From assembly GCA_963746885.1 (NCBI GenBank), contig CAVVDM010000009.1:62001-126000 (forward strand): a stretch of 64,000 bases of DNA. The letters are read 5' to 3'. How positions within the stretch are numbered: position 1 is the stretch's first letter; the number at the start of each line of letters is the position of its first letter. The stretch is from DATARH01 sp963746885. Lineage in GTDB: Bacteria > Pseudomonadota > Alphaproteobacteria > ATCC43930 > CGMCC-115725. Positions 20,861 through 29,788 of this stretch are shown here, piece by piece. A model generated the notes under the pieces. It saw only the letters and a program-made list of their open reading frames with translations. It ran no database searches and had not been told where the DNA came from. The position numbers and the translations under genes were made by a program.

Positions 20861-21846
20861 TCGCCGCGCTGCTGGCCGCGGCGCTCGTGCTGGCGCGGCC
20901 CGTGCGAGCCGACCCCGCGGCGCTGCGGGTGCTGTGCCCGGTCGACCTGTTCGCGCTGCCGCTGCTCGTCATGCAGCACGAGCACCTGATCGAGCGGGTC
21001 GCCGAGGCGATGGGGGTCGGCGAGGTGACCGTGACCTGGAGCACGCCCGGCGCAGCCGGCCCGATCAAGGCTCTGGCGGCGGGGCAGGCCGATCTCGTCG
21101 TGGCGCCGCTCGCCGATTTTCTGGTCGCGGCCGATACGGATGCCGGGACACCGGCCGAAATCCGCGCGATCGGTGCGGTGGCGCAGCGCCCGTACATTCT
21201 GGTGACGCGCAACCCGAAGATCGCGACGATCCGCGATTTCGGCGAGCATGACCGCATCGCCGTCCCGGCGCTGAAAACCTCCGGGCCGGCGCTGATGCTG
21301 GAAATGGCGGCGGCGCAGGAATGGGGCATCGCGCATTACGACAAGCTCGACCGCCTGATGGTGGCGCGGCCCGATGCGGCCGCCATGGACGAGCTGTTGT
21401 CCGGCAAGGGCGAGATCGACGCGCATTTCTCCCACTCGCCCTATGCCGACGCCGAACTCGGCGACAAGGCGGTCCACCGCGTCATGGACTCGTTCGACAT
21501 CGCCGGCCCGCACAGCGTTGCGGTGCTGGCCGCGACGGCGCGTCTGTACGCCGGCAATCCGATGCTCGGCGCGGCGATCCTGTCGGCATTGCAGGCTGCC
21601 GACGATTTCATCAAGAAGACCCCGGGGGCGGCGGCCGAGATCTTTGCCGCGATGGCCAAAGACCAGGACATCCCGGTCGAGGAGGCCAGCGACATGATCG
21701 GCGACCCTGACCTCGCCTACAAGGCGGCGCCGGCCGGGGTGACGCGTCTCGCCGAGTTCATGCACCGGCTCGGCCGGCTGAAGCGCGAACCGACGTCGTG
21801 GAAGGATTTCTTCATCCGCGCTGCCCGCGACCTGCCCGGGAATTGA
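20836..21846 (+). CDS. Periplasmic substrate-binding protein (SsuA/THI5-like)
   Basis: A 336-residue protein with a signal peptide (MCRGGGILVAALLAAALVLA, cleavage near ARPVRA-DP). Type II binding-protein features follow: a first-lobe PIKALAAGQADLVVAPLADF, then PYILVTRNPKIATIRDF and FSHSPYADAEL. This is the NMT1/SsuA-like family that delivers sulfonates, nitrate or thiamine precursors to ABC importers. No permease or ATPase is adjacent. It overlaps the DUF455 gene by 25 bases, which implies coupled expression. Confidence 0.75.
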   Translation: MCRGGGILVAALLAAALVLARPVRADPAALRVLCPVDLFALPLLVMQHEHLIERVAEAMGVGEVTVTWSTPGAAGPIKALAAGQADLVVAPLADFLVAADTDAGTPAEIRAIGAVAQRPYILVTRNPKIATIRDFGEHDRIAVPALKTSGPALMLEMAAAQEWGIAHYDKLDRLMVARPDAAAMDELLSGKGEIDAHFSHSPYADAELGDKAVHRVMDSFDIAGPHSVAVLAATARLYAGNPMLGAAILSALQAADDFIKKTPGAAAEIFAAMAKDQDIPVEEASDMIGDPDLAYKAAPAGVTRLAEFMHRLGRLKREPTSWKDFFIRAARDLPGN

Positions 21847-21862
21847 GCGAAGCGGCACGGCC

Positions 21863-22120
21863 ATGCGGATCGCTCCCTATGACCTCGCGGGGTTCGCCGG
21901 CGCGGCGATCGCCGTCACCGCCTATTTTGCCAACCAGCAGCGCTGGCTGCGCTCGGACGACTGGCGCTACCCGTTCGCCAACCTCCTGGCGGCGGCGCTG
22001 ATCCTCATTTCGCTGTGTTTCGAGTGGAATTTCCCGTCGGTGGTGATCGAGGTGTTCTGGGCCCTGATCAGCCTCTGGGGGATCGTCAGGGCACGGGGGC
22101 GCGCGGGAGGAGCCGGGTGA
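21863..22120 (+). CDS. CBU_0592-type small membrane protein
   Basis: An 85-residue protein with three hydrophobic segments: DLAGFAGAAIAVTAYFANQQ, NLLAAALILISLCF and PSVVIEVFWALISLWGI. The pattern (YF.NQQ, then LISL.F.WN.PSVVIE.FW) matches the CBU_0592 family of small inner-membrane proteins of unknown function. It follows the binding-protein gene by 16 bases. Its last 35 bases overlap the 3' end of purK on the other strand. Confidence 0.75.
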   Translation: MRIAPYDLAGFAGAAIAVTAYFANQQRWLRSDDWRYPFANLLAAALILISLCFEWNFPSVVIEVFWALISLWGIVRARGRAGGAG

Positions 22121-23159
22121 CGTGGCCCATCTTGCGGCCGGGTCGCACCACGGTCTTGCCGTAAAGATGCAGCTTGGCGTTCGGCTCGGCGAGCGCCTCC
22201 CGCCACATCGCGACGTCGCGGCCGATCAGGTTGGTCATCACCGCGTCGGCGTGGCGCTCGGTCGATCCCAGCGGCAGGCCGCAGATCGCGCGCACCAGCT
22301 GCTCGAACTGGCTGGTCGTGCAGGCGTCGATCGTCCAGTGGCCGGAATTGTGCGGGCGCGCCGCCAGCTCGTTGACCAGGATCGTGCCGGTGCGGGTGAC
22401 GAACATCTCGACCGCGAGAAGGCCGACCAGATCGAGCCGCTCGGCGATATGGCGGGCGACCGCCGTTGCCTCCGCCGCCGTTGCCGGGGCAATCCGCGCC
22501 GGCGCGATCGTCGTGTCGAGGATGTGGTTGACGTGCCGGTTCTCGACCGGCGGATAGGCCGCCAGCGTGCCGTCGGCGGTCCGTGCGACGATGACCGAGA
22601 CCTCGCAGGCGAAATCGACAAAGCTTTCGAGAACCCCGAGCGTGCTGCCCATGCGGTGCCAGGCGTCCTCGGGGCTGGTGTCGGCGGCCAGCAGCACCTG
22701 GCCCTTGCCGTCATAGCCGAGGCGAACGGTCTTGAGCACGGCAGGGCGGCCAAGCTCGCGCGCCGCTGCGGCCAGCGCAGCCGGGTCGGCGACCTCGCGG
22801 AAATCGGGGATGGCGATGCCGATCGAACGCAGGAAACGCTTCTCGCGCAGGCGGTCCTGGGCAATCTCGAGGATCTCGGGGCGGGGCAGCACCGGGCGCT
22901 TTGCCGCGACCCGGCGCAGCACGCCGGCCGGCACGTTCTCGAACTCGCAGGTCGCGACATCGACGGCGGCGATAAATCGCGCCACCGCCGCCGCGTCGCC
23001 GAACGCCGCGATCGTCGCCGGTGAGACCTGCGCAGCCGGGGCGTCGGCCTCAGGGGTGAAGACATGGGTGCGGTAGCCGAGGCGAGCGGCTGCCAGCGCC
23101 GTCATCCGACCGAGTTGGCCGCCGCCGAGGATGCCGATGGTTCCCCCCGGCGGCAGCAT
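22086..23159 (-). CDS. purK: N5-carboxyaminoimidazole ribonucleotide synthase
   Basis: A 357-residue ATP-grasp enzyme of purine synthesis. It carboxylates AIR with bicarbonate and ATP. Signatures are TIGILGGGQLGRMTALAA at the N-terminus, KTVRLGYDGKGQ in the ATP-grasp core, EVSVIVAR and VNELAARPHNSGHWTIDAC. The ATG at 23159 shares one base with the purE stop (TGATG), giving the standard purE-purK operon. Confidence 0.96.
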   Translation of the reverse strand: MLPPGGTIGILGGGQLGRMTALAAARLGYRTHVFTPEADAPAAQVSPATIAAFGDAAAVARFIAAVDVATCEFENVPAGVLRRVAAKRPVLPRPEILEIAQDRLREKRFLRSIGIAIPDFREVADPAALAAAARELGRPAVLKTVRLGYDGKGQVLLAADTSPEDAWHRMGSTLGVLESFVDFACEVSVIVARTADGTLAAYPPVENRHVNHILDTTIAPARIAPATAAEATAVARHIAERLDLVGLLAVEMFVTRTGTILVNELAARPHNSGHWTIDACTTSQFEQLVRAICGLPLGSTERHADAVMTNLIGRDVAMWREALAEPNAKLHLYGKTVVRPGRKMGHVTRLLPRAPVP

Positions 23160-23668
23160 CAGCTTTTGCCCAGGACTTCGCCAGACGGGCGCTCGGCGAC
23201 GGCGTCGGTCTGGGCTTGCCGCCAATCGGCCAGCGCGGCAGCGGCGGCCGGGTCGGCGAGGGCGACGATGGCGGCGGCGAACAGCGCCGCATTGACCGCG
23301 CCGGCCTGCCCGATCGCAAAGGTCGCGACCGGCACGCCGGCCGGCATTTGCACGATCGACAACAGGCTGTCGAGGCCCTGCAGCGTGCGGCTCTGTACGG
23401 GCACGCCGAGAACGGGCAGCGGGGTCAGCGCCGCCGCCATGCCGGGAAGATGGGCGGCGCCGCCGGCGCCGGCGATGATCGCCTTGAGCCCGCGGGCCTG
23501 CGCCCCCTTCGCATAGGCGTATAGCCGCTCGGGGGTGCGGTGGGCCGAGACGATGCGGGTCTCGTAGGCGATGCCGAGCCGGTCGAGGGCATGGGCGGCG
23601 TGCTGCATCGTTTCCCAATCGGACTGGCTGCCCATGATGATGCCGATTGCGCAGGCCGCCTCGCTCAT
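23159..23668 (-). CDS. purE: N5-carboxyaminoimidazole ribonucleotide mutase
   Basis: A 169-residue class I PurE that converts N5-CAIR to CAIR. Conserved blocks are IIMGSQSDWETM, RIVSAHRTPERLYAY, AGAGGAAHLPGMAAALT and VLGVPVQ. AAAGGAG is replaced by IAGAGG, as in many proteobacteria. AAAGGAG sits just before the ATG. It is divergent from the diguanylate cyclase gene, with a 199-base gap that holds a good promoter for the latter. Confidence 0.96.
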   Translation of the reverse strand: MSEAACAIGIIMGSQSDWETMQHAAHALDRLGIAYETRIVSAHRTPERLYAYAKGAQARGLKAIIAGAGGAAHLPGMAAALTPLPVLGVPVQSRTLQGLDSLLSIVQMPAGVPVATFAIGQAGAVNAALFAAAIVALADPAAAAALADWRQAQTDAVAERPSGEVLGKS

Positions 23669-23801
23669 CTCGCTCCTTTCGGTTCGCGCCTCCGGTGCGC
23701 GGCCGACGCGGGTCGATTATAGAAGCGGCGTCGCGCCTCACAAGCGAGCGCCGCGGCAGTGTCACGCACTGCGACAAAGCTGCGTTGCCGGCGCCGCAAA
23801 T

Positions 23802-23832
23802 TTGCTTCAGGAAATCCTCATCTCTCTATAAT
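23802..23832 (+). promoter_or_regulatory. Predicted sigma-70 promoter of the diguanylate cyclase gene
   Basis: A perfect TATAAT at 23827-23832 has TTGCTT at 23802-23807 upstream. The 19-base spacing is longer than ideal. It lies 36 bases before the ATG at 23868 in a locally A+T-richer stretch. Confidence 0.5.
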
Positions 23833-23867
23833 CTCAACCCGTAGCGCAGCCGAGGACATCGCCGGAC

Positions 23868-24593
23868 ATGCCCAGGCGTGGCTCAAAGCCGGCCGACGCC
23901 AGCGTCGACAAGCCGCGCCGCCGCCCCGCTCGCAACGGCACGGCGGCGATGGGGGCGGGCGAACCGGGTTCGCTCTGCGAGCTTCCCGGCATCGCCGACG
24001 ACGCGGCGCCCGCCGAGTTGCGCGAGGCGGTGGCCCGGCTCGCGGCGGAACGTGATCGGCTGCGCGACGAGCTGGCCAAGGCGCGCAGTCGGATCGTCTC
24101 GCTCGAACGCCTCGCCGACGAGGACGCGCTGACCCCGGTGGCCAACCGGCGCGCCTTCGTGCGTCAGCTGACCCGCATGATCGCCTTCACCAATCGCTAT
24201 GGCGTGCCGGCCAGCGTCGTCTATTTCGATGTCAACAACATGAAGCACATCAACGACGCCCACGGCCACCCGGCGGGCGATGCGGCACTGCGCCATATCG
24301 CGACGGTGCTGCGCGACAATATCCGCTCGAGCGACATCGTCGGCCGCCTTGGCGGCGACGAGTTCGGTGTCATCCTCGCGCAAACCGACGAGGAGCAGGC
24401 CCACGCCAAGGCCGCCGCCTTGGCCCAGGCGATCGCCGCGCAGCCGCTGCGCTGGAACGATGTGACGATCCCGATCTCGGCCGCCTATGGGGTCTATGCG
24501 TTTTCCGGAAGCGACGACCCGCAGCACGCGATCGAGGCGGCCGATCAGGCGATGTATCAGCAAAAGCGCACCCTCTCGCAAACCGACGGCTAG
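23868..24593 (+). CDS. GGDEF-domain diguanylate cyclase
   Basis: A 241-residue soluble protein. A disordered basic N-terminus and a short coiled coil (about residues 50-80, LREAVARLAAERDRLRDELA) precede a complete GGDEF domain (about 85-235). The domain has DALTPVANRRAF, YFDVNNMKHINDAHGHPAGD and the intact active site GRLGGDEFGVIL. RSSD lies five residues before GGDEF, the product-inhibition I-site. It should make cyclic di-GMP. Without a sensor domain, dimerisation through the coiled coil is the likely control point (inference). Confidence 0.9.
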   Translation: MPRRGSKPADASVDKPRRRPARNGTAAMGAGEPGSLCELPGIADDAAPAELREAVARLAAERDRLRDELAKARSRIVSLERLADEDALTPVANRRAFVRQLTRMIAFTNRYGVPASVVYFDVNNMKHINDAHGHPAGDAALRHIATVLRDNIRSSDIVGRLGGDEFGVILAQTDEEQAHAKAAALAQAIAAQPLRWNDVTIPISAAYGVYAFSGSDDPQHAIEAADQAMYQQKRTLSQTDG

Positions 24594-24634
24594 GGGCACG
24601 CCTGCCGCAAACTCACGGGAGCCCCAGACCAATC

Positions 24635-25402
24635 ATGCACGAGAAGATCGTCAATATCCCGACCCCCGACGGACAGATGGAAACCTTCATCGTCCATCCC
24701 GAGGAAGGCGGGCCGTTTGCTCCGGTCGTCATCTACATGGATGTTTGGGGCCTGCGCGAGGAGCTTTACGACATCGCGCGCAAGGTGGCGGTGGTCGGCT
24801 ATTACGTGCTGCTGCCCGACCTCTATTACCGCCAGGGCCGCATCCGACACCAATGGCGCGACGGCCAGGGTCGGATGATCTCGCTGCACAACCTCGATCC
24901 CGAGCGCCGGGCGCAGGTGCGCGCACCACTGCAGAAATTGTCGGACGCGATGGTGGTCGCCGATAGCGGTGCGCTGCTCGCTTTCCTCGATCGGGGCGAG
25001 CCGGTGCGGCCGGGCGCAGTCGGCTCGATCGGCTACTGCATGGGCGGACGCCACGTGATTTGCGTTGCGGCGGCCTTCCCCGAGCGCTTCGTCGCCGCGG
25101 CCAGCCTGCACGGGACGCAGCTCGTCTCCGACCGCGAGGAGTCGCCGCACCGCCTGGCCGGCCGGCTGCGCGGCGCGCTCTATTGCGGCTTCGCCGAGAA
25201 GGACCCCAACGCGACGCCGCCGATCCGCGCCGCGCTCGCCGACGCGTTTGCCGGCTGCGCGGTCAACTACCACCCGGTGCTGCATGCCGGCGCCGAGCAC
25301 GGCTATGCGCTGCCTGACCGCGACATCCACGACAAGCGCGCCGCCAACCGCGACTGGGAGCTGATCTTCGCGATGTTCCGGCGCCAACTCGCGGCGCCAT
25401 AG
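24635..25402 (+). CDS. Dienelactone hydrolase family protein
   Basis: A 255-residue alpha/beta hydrolase. The nucleophile elbow reads GSIGYCMGGRH, with the cysteine in the position typical of dienelactone hydrolases. The N-terminal segment APVVIYMDVWGLREEL and the C-terminal HAGAEHGYALPD, which supplies the histidine, fit the family. Substrates range from dienelactones in catechol breakdown to other esters. No ring-cleavage genes are adjacent, so the substrate is unknown. CACGGGAG precedes the ATG. Confidence 0.85.
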   Translation: MHEKIVNIPTPDGQMETFIVHPEEGGPFAPVVIYMDVWGLREELYDIARKVAVVGYYVLLPDLYYRQGRIRHQWRDGQGRMISLHNLDPERRAQVRAPLQKLSDAMVVADSGALLAFLDRGEPVRPGAVGSIGYCMGGRHVICVAAAFPERFVAAASLHGTQLVSDREESPHRLAGRLRGALYCGFAEKDPNATPPIRAALADAFAGCAVNYHPVLHAGAEHGYALPDRDIHDKRAANRDWELIFAMFRRQLAAP

Positions 25403-25417
25403 CGACTGACGACCGCC

Positions 25418-25621
25418 TTACGCGATGATGTCCGGCAAGAGTTCGCTCTCGATCTTCGAGATCTGGTCCTTCAGCGCCAGCTTGCGCTTTTTGAGGCGCT
25501 GCATCTGAAGTTGATCGAACGGACCCCGCTCGACGATGCGCGCGATCACGTCGTCAAGGTCGCGATGCTCGGTCTTCAGAGTGGCGAGCTTGGCTCTCAG
25601 AGCTTCGGCGTCAAGGTCCAT
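25418..25621 (-). CDS. YdcH-type small coiled-coil protein (DUF465)
   Basis: A 67-residue protein from the ATG at 25621 (MDLDAEALRAKL). Its core is LKTEHRDLDDVIARI followed by MQRLKKRKLALKDQISKIE, the conserved DUF465/YdcH pattern of two charged helices. An upstream in-frame ATG at 25687 would add 22 residues without family similarity. Function unknown; very common in proteobacteria. It is convergent with the dienelactone hydrolase gene. Confidence 0.85.
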   Translation of the reverse strand: MDLDAEALRAKLATLKTEHRDLDDVIARIVERGPFDQLQMQRLKKRKLALKDQISKIESELLPDIIA

Positions 25622-25725
25622 GGGCGAAGCGCAGGGCATCGGAACAAGGCTGCGGCAGCCCCGGACGGCTGCCACTATGATGGGCATCTTAGCACACCTC
25701 GCATCGGTTTCATCGGACGACGCGC

Positions 25726-26256
25726 ATGCCCGGGGCGAACGGTCGGAGCGAACTTGCCGGCGACGCGCTCTGGCGCTTCTCGCTGGCCTTCTATGCCCGG
25801 CCGGGTGTTGCCGAGGCGCTGCTTGCGCTGCAGGATCGCGCCGGGCGCGACGTCAATTTGACGCTCGTCGCGCTGTGGCTCGGGGCGACGCAGGGGCGCC
25901 TTCTCGACATCGCCGATCTGGCGGCAGCCGAGGCCGCTATTGCCCCGGTTGCCGGCGCCGTTGTCGCACCGTTGCGCGCGCTGCGCCGGCAGATCAGGGG
26001 TCGGCCCGAGGGTGACGTCGCGGCGCTGCGCCGCCGCGTCGCCGCGCTGGAACTGGCCGCCGAGCGGCGGGTTCAGGATCGGCTGGCGGCGTGCTTTGCC
26101 GACCGGCCCGGCGCCGCACCGGACGCCGATCCGCTCGCCGCGGCGCAGGCCAACCTTGCCCTGTATCTCGGCGACGCAGTCGGATCACCCGAGGCCGGCG
26201 CGCTGTGCCGGGCGATCGCCGACCTGATGCGCCGGCCCGCAGCCGAGCGGCGTTGA
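25726..26256 (+). CDS. TIGR02444 family protein (DUF2390)
   Basis: A 176-residue all-helical protein. The N-terminal block LWRFSLAFYARPGVAEALLALQ followed by GRDVNLTLVALWLGA is the signature of TIGR02444. Two alanine-rich helical regions follow. No function is established. It is divergent from the YdcH gene, with 104 bases between starts. Confidence 0.8.
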   Translation: MPGANGRSELAGDALWRFSLAFYARPGVAEALLALQDRAGRDVNLTLVALWLGATQGRLLDIADLAAAEAAIAPVAGAVVAPLRALRRQIRGRPEGDVAALRRRVAALELAAERRVQDRLAACFADRPGAAPDADPLAAAQANLALYLGDAVGSPEAGALCRAIADLMRRPAAERR

Positions 26257-26313
26257 CGCGCTGCCGCCGCCGCGCGACAGTTTCTCCATTATCGCGAGGG
26301 AGGGGATTTCCTG

Positions 26314-27450
26314 ATGGCAGCGGCTCGGGCAGACGCGGGATCGCGCGGCAGCAACGAATACCGCATCCCGGAGACGATGAAGGCGTGGGTGCTGGGCGGC
26401 CCGGAGGAATTGGCGCTGGTCGACAAGCCGGTGCCGCTTCCGGGCGCGGCCGAGGTGCTGGTGCGCATCGACGCGATCGCCGTGTGCGCCACCGACATCG
26501 AGGTCCTGCGCCATGGGACGCCAGCGATGATCGACGGCGGATTGCCGTTCAACAAGGGGTTCACCCCCGGCCATGAATACATGGGGACGGTGGTGAAGCT
26601 CGGCCCCGGGGTCGACGAGTTCCAAACCGGCGAGCGCGTCACGGTCGAGGTGCATGCCGGGTGCGGCCGCTGCCAGCGCTGCCGCGAGGGCATGTATACT
26701 TCGTGCCTGAATTACGGCTATCGCGAGAAGGGCCATCGCGCCAACGGGTTCAGCACCGACGGCGGGTTTGCCGAATATGCGGTCAACAACGTCAACACGA
26801 TGATCCCGATCCCGGACGACATGGGCGACGCCGAGGCGACGCTGGTCGTCACCGCCGGCACCGCGATGTACGGGCTCGACGTGATGGGCGGCCTCATCGC
26901 CGGCGAGGGCGTCGTGGTGATCGGCCCGGGGCCGATCGGGCTGATGGGGGTGGCGGTCGCCAAGGCGCTCGGCGCCCAGCCCGTCATCCTGACCGGCACG
27001 CGCGACAGCCGGCTCGAGATGGGCCGGCAGCTCGGCGCCGACCACGTCGTCAACCTGAACCGCGAGGACCCGGTCGCCGCCGTGCAGCGCCTGACCGGCG
27101 GCAAGGGCGTGCAGTACGTGCTCGAATGCTCCGGCGCGCCCGATGCGCTGAACGAGGCGGGGCGGATGGTCAACCGCGGCGGGCGGATTTGCCTCGCCGC
27201 CTTCCCGGGCGAGCCCGTGCCGGTCGACATCGCGCATCTCGTGCGCAACAACATCTACGTGTTCGGGATCCGCGGCGAGGGCAAGAGCGCGACCCACCGC
27301 GCCGCCGCGCTGATGGCGCAAAAGCGCTTCGACGCGACGATCATCCACACCCACACCTTCCCGCTCGCCGAGGTGCCGACCGCGATCCGCTATGCGCGCG
27401 AGCGCATCGACGACGCGATCAAGGTCGTCGTGCGGATGCGAGAGGATTGA
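26314..27450 (+). CDS. Zinc-dependent medium-chain dehydrogenase
   Basis: A 378-residue MDR-superfamily enzyme. The catalytic-zinc segment includes VCATDIEVLRHG and FTPGHEYMGTVV. The structural-zinc cluster CGRCQRCREGMYTSC has four cysteines. The NAD(P)-binding Rossmann loop is VVVIGPGPIGLMGVAVAKA. It resembles threonine or sorbitol dehydrogenase-like proteins. The substrate alcohol cannot be assigned. It converges on an SDR gene with a 15-base gap, and the two may act on related substrates. Confidence 0.85.
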   Translation: MAAARADAGSRGSNEYRIPETMKAWVLGGPEELALVDKPVPLPGAAEVLVRIDAIAVCATDIEVLRHGTPAMIDGGLPFNKGFTPGHEYMGTVVKLGPGVDEFQTGERVTVEVHAGCGRCQRCREGMYTSCLNYGYREKGHRANGFSTDGGFAEYAVNNVNTMIPIPDDMGDAEATLVVTAGTAMYGLDVMGGLIAGEGVVVIGPGPIGLMGVAVAKALGAQPVILTGTRDSRLEMGRQLGADHVVNLNREDPVAAVQRLTGGKGVQYVLECSGAPDALNEAGRMVNRGGRICLAAFPGEPVPVDIAHLVRNNIYVFGIRGEGKSATHRAAALMAQKRFDATIIHTHTFPLAEVPTAIRYARERIDDAIKVVVRMRED

Positions 27451-27465
27451 GCGCGGGGTCTCATA

Positions 27466-28218
27466 TCAGACGGCGAGAAAGCCGCCGTCGACGTAAAGCT
27501 CGACGCCGGTGATGTAGGAGGCTTCGTCCGAGGCGAGGAACAGGACCGCGTTCGCCACCTCCTCGACGCGACCGTCGCGGCGCAACGGCACGCCTTCGAG
27601 CATCTTGGCGCGCACCACGGGATCGGCGGTGCGGCCGGAGGTGCGCATCGGCGGCATCAGCCCGGGATGCACCGAGTTGACCCTGATGTTGTCGCGCCCG
27701 TGCTGCACCGCGGCCGCCTTGGTCAGCGTGCGCACCGCGCCTTTCGACGCGTTGTAGGCGACATGGATGCCGCGCTGGCCGGTGACGCCGGAGATCGACG
27801 AGATGTTGACGATCGCGCCGCCGCCCGCCTTCTTCATCTCAGGGATGGCGAATTTCATGCCGAGAAAGGTGCCGGTCGCATTGACCGCCATGATCTTTTC
27901 CCAGGCAGCGCTGTCGAACAGATCATCGACCGCGCTGCCGCTGATCCCGGCATCGTTGACCAGGATGTCGAGCCTGCCGTAGGCGGCCAGCGTCGCGGCG
28001 ATCGCCGCCTGCCACTCCGCTTCGCTCGACACGTCGAGCCTGTGAAAGATCGCGGCGCCGTTCGCCTGCGCGATCTCGGCGGCGATCTTTCTGCCCGCCT
28101 CTTCGAGCATGTCGGCGACCACCACCCTGGCGCCTTCGCGGGCAAAGATCCGCGCCATGCTGGCGCCCATGCCAGAGGCGCCGCCGGTGATCAGGGCGAC
28201 CTTGTTTTCCAGTCTCAT
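27466..28218 (-). CDS. Short-chain dehydrogenase/reductase (classical SDR)
   Basis: A 250-residue classical SDR. The cofactor loop is TGGASGMGASMAR. The NNAG motif reads NDAG. Catalytic Ser and Tyr-x3-Lys lie in NISSISGVTGQRG and AYNASKGAV, and the C-terminus is ITGVELYVDGGF. An aspartate after the second strand (VVADML) favours NAD. Length is normal. It belongs to the cyclopentanol/3-oxoacyl reductase-like group, and the true substrate is unknown. Confidence 0.88.
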   Translation of the reverse strand: MRLENKVALITGGASGMGASMARIFAREGARVVVADMLEEAGRKIAAEIAQANGAAIFHRLDVSSEAEWQAAIAATLAAYGRLDILVNDAGISGSAVDDLFDSAAWEKIMAVNATGTFLGMKFAIPEMKKAGGGAIVNISSISGVTGQRGIHVAYNASKGAVRTLTKAAAVQHGRDNIRVNSVHPGLMPPMRTSGRTADPVVRAKMLEGVPLRRDGRVEEVANAVLFLASDEASYITGVELYVDGGFLAV

Positions 28219-28281
28219 CGTCCCGCGCCCTCCCAGATGCCGTTCTTCCCGGTCGCGCCGTATTCGCAGAGGTGACGTCGG

Positions 28282-29037
28282 TTAATTCACCCCGACCGCG
28301 GCGCCGAGCATGTCGCCGATGCCCTCGTGGATCACCAGGTCGGCTATCGGATCGAGCCCGGTCGGCTCGCGGTTGACGATCGCCAGGTCGCGCCGTTGCG
28401 CTTGGCGAGTTCGGGAAAGCCGGCCGCCGGATAAACCACCAGCGAGGAGCCGAGGACGAGGAACAGATCGGCCGCCAAAGGTCTCGATCTCGGCCCGGCG
28501 CATCGCCTCCTGCGGCATCGCCTGGCCGAACGAGATCGTCGCGGTCTTGACGAAGCCTTTGCAGCGCAAGCAGCGCGGCGCCGTGCCGTCGCGCTCGAAG
28601 GCGGCGCGGATGTCGGCCAGTTCATAGCGCGTGCCGCAATCGAGGCAGGCGGCGTAGGTCGTGTTGCCGTGCAGCTCGATGATCTTCTCTGCCGGGATGC
28701 CCGAGGCCTGGTGCAACCCGTCGATATTCTGGGTGATGACGGCGCTGACCTTGCCGCGCCGCACCAGCGCATCGACCGCGCGGTGGCCGCGATTGGGCTC
28801 GGCGGCGCCGAACGTGTCCTGCATCGCAAAGCGCCGCCGCCACGTCTCTCGCCGCGCCTCCTCGGAGGCGAGGAAATCGTCGAAATAGATCGGCGCCATC
28901 TGCGTCCAGATGCCGCCCGGGCTGCGGAAATCGGGAATCCCGAATTCGGTGCTGATCCCGGCGCCGGTGAACACCACCGCCCGCCGCGCCTTGTCAATCA
29001 GGCGGGCGAGCGCCGCGGCTCCATCATCGCTGTCCAT
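28282..29037 (-). pseudogene. Sir2-family NAD-dependent deacetylase with two compensating frameshifts
   Basis: From the ATG at 29037 (MDSDDGAAAL) the protein shows FTGAGISTEFGIPDFRSPGG, ITQNIDGLHQASGIP and the catalytic ELHGN, then a zinc pair set (CLDCG and CLRCKG). This is a complete CobB-like core. Near 28481 one extra G shifts the frame. Near 28391 a missing G restores it. Between them another frame reads ADLFLVLGSSLVVYPAAGF, the expected NAD-binding segment. About 30 residues are scrambled as written. A paired +1/-1 in an otherwise intact gene suggests base-calling error, though real decay is possible. The gene abuts a truncated IS256 transposase. Confidence 0.8.
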
Positions 29038-29788
29038 GCCGCCATTTTGGCAAAACCGCCGACGCCCGCCAAGCGTGTCGCGGACCAGCGTTCTGGGGCG
29101 CAGCTGGTCGGCGACCTGTCGCCGCCGGCTCCCGGCGGCCTCGGCGTCGTCCTGGGCGAAGGCGGTGCCGATGAAGGCGGCGACGACGCGGCGGCCCTGC
29201 TTGCCGGCATGCGCCAGCACGTTGCGCATGAAGCGGCGAGAGGCAGCGTTGCCATGTGGTGTTCAGGACCTTGGCGATGGCGGCCTTCAGCCCCTCATGG
29301 GCGTCCGAGACGACGAGCTTGACGCCGCGCAGGCCATGCCGCGCCAGCTTGCGCAGGAAGTCGGTCCGGAAGGTTTCGGCCTCCGACGCGCCGATCGCCA
29401 GACCCGGCACCTCACGCCTGCCGTCGCCGTTGACGCCGACCGCGACGATCACCGCGATCGAGACGACGCGACCGTCGCGGCGCGCCTTCACCCCAGCCGA
29501 TATACGGCCATTCGCCCTCGAAGGCCGATCAAGGCCGCGATCTTGCCTCGATCTCGGAACACAGTCGGCTGACCTGGCTCTTCGAATGCCGGTCATCCCC
29601 TCGCACGGACCAGTTCTCACCAGCGGGCGAGACGCCTTGCACGTAGGCTTCCTGGATCACCGCCGTCAGCGCTCCCGAGCTTGTCGAAGGGCTCGGCCAT
29701 CCGGCGCGGCTCCGGGAAGCCGGGAAAATAGCTGCCCTTGCGCAATTTCGGGATGCGCCGCTCGACCGTCCCACGGGCCTTCAGCCCA

